DNA of 64,000 nucleotides, from NCBI RefSeq assembly GCF_021869535.1, contig NW_026262734.1:74772339-74836338 (forward strand), written 5' to 3'. Positions 11,509 to 21,779 of this stretch are shown piece by piece. Numbering within the stretch: the stretch's first letter is position 1; each line of letters starts with the position of its first letter. The position numbers and the translations under genes were made by a program. The notes below the pieces were generated by a model, which ran no database searches, had not been told where the DNA came from, and saw only the letters and a program-made list of their open reading frames with translations. Source of the DNA: Mytilus californianus. Taxonomy: Eukaryota > Mollusca > Bivalvia > Mytilida > Mytilidae.

Positions 11509-14500
11509 CTGTAAAATATAGAAGAACATTACACTTACACTGTAATTAATCACCGAGTTTGTTTTTTGTTTGTTTGTTGAATTAAGGAACACTGAGCGTT
11601 TATCTTCACCATAACAATGGTGAAATAGTTTCAATGGGGATACTTGGCATATAAAGCTCCAAAGGTTTTTGTAGTTTTTTATTTTTAATGGACATGTTAT
11701 TTTTTTATCAATTCTGACTCGCAGATAGGAGTTTAATAACTATATTGAACTCTAACAAATTCAAGTTAAAAAAAATCATTGTTGGTTACGGTCGTATTGA
11801 TATTCCAGTTTTTTTGGGTGGTGGGAGAAAACCACCGACCTTCGTGGAGGCATTAAAACCGACAAGTTATAGAAAGTTAAACATGGGTTCGAATCCTGAA
11901 ACCAAAATGAAAAAAAGTGTATATTATTTTATTTTTGAAAGAATGCATGAATGAATACTTTATTGCAGAAACAAACATAATGCTCAAAATATATATCTTT
12001 TTTATACACAATGACAAAACAAGGTAAAACCGATTAATGAAATGTATTATTAAATTCTCAAAATCTAAAGATAATTTATTATTATAACATATGCACTACT
12101 TATTTTATCTATAACTAAAATTTCAGTTTTATGATTAAGACAAGTTTTACAATTATTGACTTTTTAGTGAATCAGATAATCTGGTATTTTGTGAGAGAAT
12201 AAATTCTACAGAGATAGTTCAACTTGATATTACATCAAATCAACAAATTTTCGCATTGTATTATAACAAGAAGTAAGAATAAAAGAATAAGTGCCACATG
12301 TTTCGTTTTTATTTCCTGTCATTGATCTTAATGTTAATGATTTTCACCACATAAATTTTATTTTTTTAGTAAGTACGGTTACCTAAATTGATAAATTAAA
12401 TTAAGAATTACGTTCATTTGAGTCTCTGCAGTTTTGTAAAATGTTAGAAACATCTATAATAATTCAATTACTAAACAACTTTAACAACGCTCATAGTAAT
12501 TCAGATCATAAACAATTTTGGATTTTAAACATTCATTTTTATGTTCGCCTCGAGCATCATCGAAGAGACATTACTTGTCGAAATGCCCATCTGGTGCTGT
12601 AAAGTTTATGTTGTTATGTCATGGAGTCTTTAATTTAGTTTGACACCTTCAGAATTATTAATTGTAATCTTTTTAACCTTTTTGACCTTACAATTGCATG
12701 ATCCAAATTGTTTTACAATGCACTTTCGCCTCTTTACTTTTTTAAATATTGTTTTGTGTGAGCTCTTGTTATCTTGGTATAGGTTAAAGTGATTTTTCCT
12801 GAACGAATGTTATTGTATTTCTCTTATGTACCTTTTATAGTCTTATTTTTGTTCTTTGGAGAAATTCAATTTTAAATGTATTTACATCATGCATCGACTC
12901 GTAACGAGTTATGGTTTGGCATATTGTATAGACAATCGAAAAACTGTATTTGACCTCTGGATTTGTTTTGGTTAATTGTATCGCTATTTGCTGTCTAAAT
13001 GAATAATATCTCGTAACTTTGTTTTTATTTGTAAGATAAATTATAAAGAAACCAAGGTTTCAACTTCCTCAGGCAAAGTTGACCTTACATGGATTTGGCT
13101 ATTTTTTAGGTCCTTTTTGGTCATATAACTATTCAACTGTTTCGGTTCTTATACATCATTGGCTTTCACATATCCATCTTTGAGCGTTCCTGGTGAAGGT
13201 AGATCCAGAAAAGCGTTTCGGACGCATTAAATGTATAATGTGTTGTTTTCTTTTTTACAGCACTGGATCGATAACTCTGCTGGAGGGTATCATCTACTCA
13301 GTAGTCAGTACTTCAGTACTGACATGATTATGATAAACTTTTCTAAAATTGTCCGTTTATAAATTTTGAAACTCCCACAAGCAAATACCTTAGATGGATT
13401 TGTTGTTTTCGTTTATTATGAAGCATTCTCTCAATCAGGTAATTTAGGAAGATGTTAGAATCTTCGTTTATAAATTTCTGAACTGATCATGTTTACTAGT
13501 ATTGATATTCATCATTTGAAACTAGTTCTAGCTGAACAACTTATCTGTCTAGCTTGAAAGACAGATTTAATTTCGAAGATAGCAACTTTGTATAGATAAA
13601 ATAATCAGTAGTAACCTCTAGAGTATTGTGTGGAAGTTGTTTTGAAGAGTTATCAATAATTCCAGGCTCCTTGATATCCCTCATATTCTATAGAACCACA
13701 AATTAAGAAATAAGACTTACAATATGAAATGAGTAAACACTTGAATATGAGTAAGCATTGAATTTGTACATACCTGGTGCGCAGGGTGTGTGACCTAGAA
13801 ATATTCCACTTAGACATGTGTAAAAAGAAGTGCACATATGTTCTGTATCCGGGTAGTTTCCATCTGCCAGATGAACACATTCTCTGTATGTTCCGCATGG
13901 TGGTGGTACATGAAATTCACTGGTAAAGTAAATCAATTTTAGGAAATAAAACATTGCTTTTAAATTCCGGATTTACCTTCAAAAACAAGCTTATTGAACA
14001 AATTTTGAAATTCTACCATGTAGTAGTATTTAAGGGGCTGCATAAAAAAAAACCGTAAACCCTCTCAGAATAAACGTAGTTCTTCCTCAGGCGGTTGAGA
14101 CCTAATATGGTTGGGTTTTTTTATTACTAAACATATTGATAATAAGTAACATATTTAGAGAATGATCAAATAAACACTTCATGACTTGAGTTATAAATTA
14201 ATGCACTACTGTAATAGGTTTGTTATTCTAGAAATACGTATTGTTAATTTAAAAAAAACCCATCAAATTCCTTTTTTCTATAATAACAAACATGTCTATC
14301 AAAGAATAGCTCCAGCGTAGCTGTGAAAATTTTCAAAGCCAAACGGAAACGTATGCTTGTCAACATGCATAAGTCTATGAGATCAATGTGTACCAAACAC
14401 GAAATTAAATAAGCAATTATTAAACATAAGAACTTTAAAAAAAACTGTTATGATTGTTTATGGTTTACTAATTACAGTAAAGAAGAATTACCATTCGACA

Positions 14501-15509
14501 GCCAAATTATATTTGTAAGGGACAAAAGTTATAAAAACAAACTCATATCATGTGAACTTACTAATCGCATTCATTTTTGTCAGGATTAAATCTTGTATTA
14601 TTTTTGCAGTTGACAATTTCTGCTGTTTCATTGACACATTTGGTGAATGCTCTACATCCTCTTTCATAAACTCCATCCTTTCTACCTGTACAGTCAACAC
14701 TCAATACGCCTAGAAAAATATACAAATTGAAACTGTATGTAAAATAAAAAGGTAACAACAATCACAAAAAAATACTTCACGGTTAAACATAACACACCAA
14801 CCTCTTACACCGAAATCGTCAAGCTAGATAGCCGTACAAACAAACAAAGACTAACGACTACGAACAAAACATATGGTCTAGAACACCTGACTTAGTTCGG
14901 GCACAAAATGTGGTTAAACCAGTTTTACGTAGGCACAAATCTTTGCCTTTGCCAATCTAGATCAGAAGTCGTAAAAGAAAAACAAACAATAAAGGACATG
15001 AATAGTGCACTTACAAATAGGATTACCACTACCTTGAACTAGAGATTAAATACGGCATATGATTTGTAAAGCAGGGTTAAATGTGCTCGCTTCTACAGGG
15101 AGTTAGCTAAGGAAATATAGAATTAGCCAACAGTATTTTACTGATGTTCAAATTTCATAAATCGATTTAAGACAAACCAAGGAAACAAACAAAAACTGAT
15201 GGAACATGGACTCCAAAAGGAGCGATACCAGGGGCTTCGATGGGTTAATGATAAAAGAAGATGTTGTATGATTACTTATGAGACGACAATCCAGCAGAGA
15301 CGTGATACCCCATTCATAGACAGTACAATATAAATCGATTAAGGTATTGAATTTGTTCGCATAATAATTTAAAAAAGATTTACAAAAACCTTTTGCTCGT
15401 TCATATACTTACAAGATGATGCTAATACAAGGAATTGTATGACAACTCTGTAATTGTTCTTTTTAATAGTGACTCTTTTCGTCTTTTGATGATAGAACTT
15501 TTTTGTCAT
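11435..15509 (-). CDS. Secreted protein with two CBM14/peritrophin-A chitin-binding domains (copy A)
   Basis: Four minus-strand exons join in phase: 15509-15413, 14709-14562, 13919-13774, 11508-11435 (465 nt, 154 residues from the upstream ATG). Each domain has six cysteines. Spacing in domain 1 is C-x11-C-x5-C-x9-C-x12-C-x9-C; in domain 2 it is C-x14-C-x5-C-x10-C-x12-C-x9-C, with the aromatic positions usual for peritrophin-A. The family binds chitin in gut linings, cuticle and shell matrix. It lies tail-to-tail with the GH1 gene (about 530 bp between stops) and is a paralogue of the + strand gene at 41.4-47.7 kb, with the same intron phases (1, 2, 1) and domain spacing. Exon 1 is the weak point: the methionine expected from the paralogue is ATA here. 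The protein ends CGVL. Confidence 0.85.
12554..12597 (+). ncRNA. Hammerhead ribozyme, family 2 (core mutated)
   Basis: Stem I GCATCA/TGGTGC (12554-12559/12592-12597) is intact with one G-U pair. Stem II GACA/TGTC (12567-12570/12576-12579) and GAAA (12580-12583) are intact. The core reads TCGAAGA instead of CTGAAGA, and stem III ATGC/CCAT has one mismatch. C17 is 12591. Probably inactive. Confidence 0.65.
13041..13460 (+). repeat. Retrozyme-like repeat, one unit and the start of a second
   Basis: The phrase cctcaggcaaagttgacctt...gatggatttgg at 13056 recurs diverged at about 13375, suggesting tandem units of about 320 bp. The unit carries the hammerhead at 13184-13225. A second ribozyme is not recognisable in the partial second unit. 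Confidence 0.55.
13184..13225 (+). ncRNA. Hammerhead ribozyme, family 3
   Basis: Stem I GCGTTC/GGACGC (13184-13189/13220-13225) has 6 pairs including one G-U. The core is CTGGTGA (A6 to G). Stem II is GG/CC with an A-A mismatch at its base. GAA 13208-13210, stem III AAGC/GTTT (13211-13218), C17 at 13219. The core substitution argues against activity in this copy, but the fold is clear. Confidence 0.65.
13774..13919 (-). CDS. CBM14 gene A, exon 3 (domains 1/2)
   Basis: Acceptor tactttaccag; donor gtatgt. 146 nt, the same length and phases as exon 3 of gene B. Encodes the last Cys of domain 1 (PPPCGTYREC) and the first four cysteines of domain 2, up to HTPCAPG. Confidence 0.88.
14562..14709 (-). 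CDS. CBM14 gene A, exon 2 (domain 1)
   Basis: Acceptor tttttctag; donor gtaagt. 148 nt, entering in phase 1 and leaving in phase 2. Encodes VDCTGRKDGVYERGC through FNPDKNECD, with five of the six cysteines of the first domain. Confidence 0.88.
15413..15509 (-). CDS. CBM14 gene A, putative first exon
   Basis: Donor GTAAGT on the minus strand (+ complement 15407-15412). The frame before it reads VVIQFLVLASS plus T, joining in phase 1 to exon 2 to give ...SSCVLSVDC. The only in-frame ATG is at 15509-15507, which places a 23-residue basic segment before the hydrophobic core. In gene B the signal peptide begins MQYLAG; the aligned codon here is ATA (15440-15438). So the start is uncertain: a long n-region, a lost start, or another exon further out. 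Confidence 0.5.
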
Positions 15510-15965
15510 CAAATAATAATTGTGTACATTGAAAAGCTAGTAATAACATTGTATGTTTTGTGTGAATATATCAGGCAAAGTTCTGCACCAGAAAGTAGTC
15601 ACATATCAAAATCCGGATATCTTTTCCTGACTGGTTGTTTTCCCGTTTCCCTGCCTATGTGAGATTTTAAGTGACTCATGAATTAATTTAAGATATTAGT
15701 AGGACACAACTGTAAAACATTCTGCAATACTGGTTTTCGAAAGTTTCTTAGGACTAAGACATGTCCTAAGATGGTCTTAGTACATATTTTAGACCTATGT
15801 GATGTTTTTGAAAGTTTCTTAAGTGGAAATAGATTCTAAAATTATTCGTAAAGTTAAGTCATCGAAATATGTCTTAAGATGGTCTCAGGACGGTCAGACA
15901 TATTTTTCCTTTAAAATAATAACGATAACAAATTTTTGTGCTACTCTCAGCCTTTTCATGCTATA

Positions 15966-17064
15966 GGAGAAATACCACCATTGATGTTCCCCTATAAGTC
16001 TTTGTTAAATTGACATTTTTCAAAAAAAATTGCAGAATTTATCTTTGTTTCAAATAAAGAAATACTTGGCAAGAGTAAAATGTTATCCTGTCCAGTACTA
16101 CAGTGAAAATTTCACAGAACAGTTTTACATATTTATGTAAGAAATGTGAAAATAAATGAGTAATTGAAGTGTTCAAGCTGAATGAACTATCCATATAAAA
16201 GTTTAATGAGTCCATGGGGGTTTCAATAAGTCCTAACGTAAAACTTAAGTTTACGCCGCGTTCCAAAGCGGGACATAAAATGGTTCCCTTTCATTAAAAA
16301 GAATTGTTGTTACTGCTTCAAAAGACATTTCTTTTATTTATTACTGTATATTTCTGAAAGAATTACTGAGGAAACAGTTTTCTTGTATAGATGAAGAAAG
16401 GAAATGAGGAGAAAAGTCATAAAAGCTCCCCAAAACACTGAGTATCGCTTGCTCAGCCTACTAATATTTATGTTATAGCCCAATTTCATGGCAAGTTCCT
16501 CTAAAATGTGTTTTTGAGACTCAATACACTCATAATATATCATGTGTTTGCTATATTTGAGTGAAATAGCATGAAATCTAAAACAAATTAAAGTACATAA
16601 AAGGTCAAAGGTGCATGTGCAGCTTCCCATTTATGAGTAATACCACCATTGATTTTCCCCTATAAGTCTGTTAAATTGGCATTTTTCAAAAAATTGTGCA
16701 GAATTTATCTTTGTTTCAAATAAAGAAATACTTGACAAAAGTAAAGTTTTATCCTGTCCAGTACTACAGTGACAATTTGACATAACATTTCATTGCATTT
16801 AAGATAATAACCATCACTGGAAGTAAACCAATCAAATTTCCACCCCTTCTTTTCCTCTTAACAAGCTTTAGTAACCATGTCACCTGAAGTTTCCAAAGTA
16901 TTGCTTTGAAACACCCAAAATATATGTTTGTGACTCAGAATTTGTTTCTGCAATGAAATGCAGGGTTAATTTCCTACAACTGTCAAATTCAAGGGAATAT
17001 TTTTTTTCGACCCTTTTTCGTATGAAACCGGATGTGACGTACTATGATTTCGTGGTATTACACC
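15966..17064. mobile_element. TIR DNA element with TATA target-site duplication
   Basis: Ends GGAGAAATACCAC and (reverse complement) GGTGTAATACCAC, a 13-bp TIR with 2 mismatches. It is flanked by TATA at 15962-15965 and 17065-17068. The paralogous unit at about 18035-18050 lacks it. A second internal TIR-like start with 150 bp of repeat (from 16634) suggests one element inside another, or a tandem pair. No transposase was seen. Confidence 0.65.
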
Positions 17065-17180
17065 TATAAAGGTGTTATTCGACTATACATGAGCATTGTA
17101 TAAAAAATAAGAATTCGTATACTGTCACGTGAAAAATACTTTGCGCGTTAAATGTATTCCCATTAAACTATCATTTAATT

Positions 17181-17461
17181 AATAGAAATAAGAAAATGTC
17201 GTATGAGTGCCAATGAGACAACTCTCCATCCAAGTCACAATGTGTAAAATATAAACAATTATAGGTCAAAGTACGGCCTTCAATACCGAATCTTGTCTCA
17301 CACCGAACAGCAAGCTATAAAGGGCCTCAAAATGACTAGTGTAAAACAATTCAAACGGGAAAACCAACGGTCTAATCTATATAAAACGAGAAACGAGAAA
17401 CACTTAAGAACCACATCAACAAACGATAACTTCTGAACAACAGGTTCATGACTTAGGTCAT
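17181..17461 (+). repeat. Dispersed repeat R1
   Basis: gtatgagtgccaatgagaca, aactctccatccaagtcaca and tgactt.ggtca define the family. Confidence 0.75.
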
Positions 17462-18439
17462 ACATTGTCTTCCATGAATTCTTCTAACGGTTCAAATCTA
17501 AGTACACGTAAATGTAATAAAAAGTTGTTAGTTTTGGTCGTGAAAGGCGCACATGGAATTATGAATTGATTATGCTGCATATTATATATGCATATGTACG
17601 ACGTGCAAAAATTGTATCCTAATTTTAAAAATCCCGAGAGCCTCGATATCTTTTTAAACTTTTCCCAGTCGTATCAAATTACAACTATAGACTTTTTATA
17701 TTATATTATATTATATTACTAATACCCAACAACAATCGCCCTGAACATGCATGAACTATTGTCCGATGACGTGTCTTATGATACTTTCGAAAAGCAGGTA
17801 CTTGGTTTTCTAAAAAATAATCTTCGGACTAAGACATGTCATAAAATCGTCTTAGGACATATCTTTGTTTTAGTTGATGTTTGTGAAACTGTCTTAAGTT
17901 CAGATTAATACTAGAATTAAAAGTTAGGACATCTAGATACATGTCTTAAGGTGGTCTTAGGATGCATGATCATAATTGTTTTTCTTTAGAATTATAACGA
18001 TAAACATTTATTTTGATACATTCAGCCTTTTCATGCTTTCAAAATGTTATTTGACTATACATTGTATTGAAGAATTTTCGAATTATAATACTTTCAACGG
18101 CAAATTATAACTAGACATTTGACAAACACCCATTAAATTATCGTACAATGCGTATGCATGTGTAACTGAATTCATCTTACGATCCAAATTAAATGTTAAA
18201 CATTTAGTTATACATGTACAAGTAATAAAAAAGAGTTGTTAGTATTGATCATGAAAAGAGGACATGAAGAATTGATTACTGCGTATGTAATAATGCCGAG
18301 GTCATCGTTATCATTTTAAACCTTAATTTTCCAGATCGTATCAAATTATATCAAAATACTTCAAATATTATTTTATATTATATTATATTCGCAATATCCA
18401 ACTACAAAAACTCTAATTCATGCAAATGCATATTTCCAA

Positions 18440-19640
18440 AAAGATTTTTCAACAGTTACAAGGAAAGCAACAAAACATTAATAATGTGTACTTCTGATAA
18501 TTAAATTATTTTTCTCATAGACCTGGAAAAAATCAAGACCATAAGCATTTTAAAATTCTTCCTCCAAATTACTAGTAATGTGTATTGAAATTATATACAT
18601 GTTTGAAAATATAAGTACATTAAAAAAAAACGAAAATAATATGGCAATAAGTGGCGCAAATCCAAAGCATCCAAATTACTCTGTATTTATTCAAAGAGTA
18701 ATGCCAACAGTCAGAGGCTACATATGTGTCTCCTCATTTAATAATATAAACTGTACCAATTTTAATATGCGTAATATAAGACACTATTTTTCTTTTTTCA
18801 AATTTTGTCATCCTGTTCAATCTCTAAAAGTAAAAAAAAATTTACTAGAAATATGTCTTTCAAATGATATACATGTATGAACAACATATCTTTATTCAAA
18901 TTAATTTAATTTAATTATGTATCTATTAAAAATGGATTGCCAACTACATTAAACTGAATGAAAATATATATAAGACACATAATGATTGAAAACAAAAATG
19001 AATTTGAAATGTTATTGGTCTACTGACTTTTTTGTATGTCAATGTAAAATACAATTTTAAACATTATCATAAAATCTGCTTATCAAAATATGACATGAAA
19101 CAATAAAATATTAAGTAAGTAATTTTATATTAAACAAACCTACCATATATGGAAGAAAAAAATACACAAATGCTGAAAATACGTTTAATTTCCATAATTC
19201 TGTTACACTATGTCCAAGTTGGAACTGAGATAAGTTATAGATAAGTCTTATCATATCCATTGTTGAGTGAAATAAGTCACGACCTGAAGACAGTGTCGTC
19301 ACACCAGATGATTCATATGTAATAGTACACTACAAACACTGCAAGGAGGGTATTACAGGACAGTATTTGGTTACTAATGAAATTAGATGAATAAGTCTAT
19401 TTATAAAAGCATCTTTCATAGTTATTTAAATTTGTCTTTATGAATAAATGAGCAGGGCTGATATAATCAAGAAAACAAAAACCAAAATAGTTTAAAGTTT
19501 ATAACACAATTTGAATAAACAAGACATTTATTGCTTGTTCACTACTATTAATGTCAAACAAATGTCATAATGGTGTTTAAGAAAAAACGCTCCTTCTTAG
19601 TTTTAAAGAAATACGTTTATTCATTTTTTTGAGCACCAGC
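18440..19640. other. No gene seen
   Basis: AT-rich; open frames at 18578-18880 and 19111-19302 show no motif or splice support. Confidence 0.45.
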
Positions 19641-19644
19641 TGTA

Positions 19645-20780
19645 ATGGCCTGTAATCGAAGGTGTCATCAGATCTGTCCTAAGACGTATCTTAGGACGTG
19701 ATTTGGGATGATCTTAGAACAGTTCTACGATATGTCTGAGAATGCACATAGAAGCTCTCTTAACCTCGGATGTCCTAACAGCTATCGTAAATGTTGGCGT
19801 AGAAGTAAATAGCAAACAAAATTGAAAGGTATCTATTGAAATCAAAATGTATTACTATTGACCACGGATTTTTATAGTATGATTAAAATCCTTGAATTAA
19901 CCAATCAATAGGATATTAATGATAATAACAATAATGCAACAATAATTATTATTACACTTTCCTATAGTAACTACTAATACAATAATAAAGATATGACCTT
20001 CAAGAGAATAACCTCTTTTTCCGCGGCATATTGCGCGTAGGCAAAATAACTGTTTTGGAATATGCGCTTAGGAATAAATAACTGTTCGGGAATATCCGCC
20101 TAGCGAAAATAACTCTTTTAAAATGATTTGCACGTCAAAATAATAACTACCTAGTGACGTCATATCGTTTGTTTACGTCTGGAAACTATGGCGGCCGCCT
20201 CAACATTGGCCAAACAATAATTATATCTTTTAATTTAGTTCAGTATATTAATACAGTAATGGCCTTCATGAAAAGTTATTATCAAAATTACTATTTTTAT
20301 TATTATTGTTGTTAGTAAAGTATTCCTTGTCTTTCTATCATCATTATAACATAATCATTGTTGTAAATATCTCAGTTGTGAATTATTGACAACCTTATCG
20401 AGATTTAATAAGTTTATAACATATCTTTATTTGTTAATTTTATTTTAGTAAAGTATTCCTTATCATCCTGGTATACATTCCTTGCATTGTTTTACATAAA
20501 TTAAAATTATTAAGATACGTTATAAGCTACGTTAATAGAAGTATCATATTGTTAATTGATAGGGTTAATATAATGATTGTTGATTGAAACTTTAATGAAA
20601 CAACACAAAACAAAAACTACATTTTCTGTAAGAATTAAACAAATTTAGTGTAAATATTTACAACTGAGAATATAATCGTTAAAAAACGATGAAATATTTT
20701 TGAGTGAGACAAAAGATATCTCCTAAGATGGGCTTAGGATATTTCCTAGTCTTGAGACTGCTTTGATAAACTGGCCCCTA
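19645..20780. mobile_element. TIR element, GGCCTGTTTATCGAA family
   Basis: Left end ggcctgtaatcgaaggtgtc; right end ttgataaactggcccc is its diverged inverted repeat. Subterminal cctaagac.tatcttagg motifs face each other. The interior holds three degenerate copies of a 40-45-bp unit (aataactgtt.t.ggaatat) and a CG-rich patch with tgacgtca and a NotI site near 20155-20200. Confidence 0.55.
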
Positions 20781-20887
20781 TTGTATTTGATAGTGACATA
20801 CAACCTTAACTGTATTTCGTTTGAAATTATCTGGTTAACTCTTCTGTCTCTCCTATCATTCCATAGAAAAGAGAGTATTCAATTAAG

Positions 20888-21618
20888 GGGCCGGTTTCAC
20901 GAAGCTATCCTAAGGCCTGTCATAAGAAATATCTTAGGCTCTTACGACTATCTTAGGACATATCTCAGACCTTGCCTCGAACTTGTCTTATGATGATCTT
21001 AGCAAAGATATCCTAAACTTGTCGCAAGTTCTTTAAATCTTTAAATATTAACATGGATTTATTGAAAATTCATGAAAATGTAGTAGGTGCCTCCCATAAA
21101 TTACTAAACGTATTGATTAAAATATTCCATAACTAGATAATTTGCAAAATTAATATAAAAAATAAGTGTTATTTATATAAATAATCTACTATAATACACC
21201 AATATACATATAACAATTCTAATACAAAATGTAGAAAAAAAGAATAAAATGATGACAATTTTTTTTGTACAAGTGAGTTGAATTCAGTTTATCACAGTAT
21301 CAGTTATAAGAAGGTTAAGGGATAAAATCGTGATTTTTTTTTCAAACGAATTTTTATTGTTGACAAATCAGTTTGATAACCAGTCAACCTATAACAATTT
21401 AGTTATGAGCAAGAACGGAGTCCCAATTTCACAGAATCAGAGCTTCAAACTCTTTTGGAAGCCGTGGAAACTTATGACTATCCTAAGACACCTCTCGTGT
21501 AGTTCTGTCTTTTTGATCAACTTTAAGAGATGTCCTAAGTAAGGATCACTTTGTGAAACCCACTTAGGACTAAGATTTGTCGTAAGACCATCCTAAGACA
21601 GTTTTGTGAAACCGGCCC
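20888..21618. mobile_element. 731-bp MITE with GGGCCGGTTTCAC termini
   Basis: TIR GGGCCGGTTTCAC at 20888 and its complement ending at 21618, flanked by AAG on both sides (20885-20887, 21619-21621). The 3-bp duplication suggests a PIF/Harbinger-like mechanism (inference). Both ends carry cctaag/cttagg motifs. No coding capacity. Confidence 0.65.
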
Positions 21619-21718
21619 AAGGTTTTTTTTCATATACTAATCAGTTTATTTTTGTTTTCTTTAACAGTAAATTATGTGATTGCTTTTCTTTTTCTTCTTT
21701 TAATGGTTTAATTTTTTG

Positions 21719-21720
21719 TC

Positions 21721-21754
<34 letters not shown>

Positions 21755-21770
21755 GAATAACAATAATAAT
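21719..21770. repeat. (AAT)n microsatellite
   Basis: About 15 AAT/ATA units with two interruptions. Confidence 0.9.
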
Positions 21771-21779
21771 GGTATCCGA

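Larger units (their letters stand above)
15700..18430 (+). repeat. Old tandem duplication (two ~650-bp units, first one interrupted)
   Basis: Unit 1 (15725-15965 plus 17065-17740) and unit 2 (17790-18430) share the series gactaagacatgtc..., cagccttttcatgc, gttatt.gactatacat, agttgttagt, and a TATTA-rich run. Unit 1 holds two insertions: a TIR element (15966-17064) and an R1 repeat (17181-17461). Confidence 0.6.
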
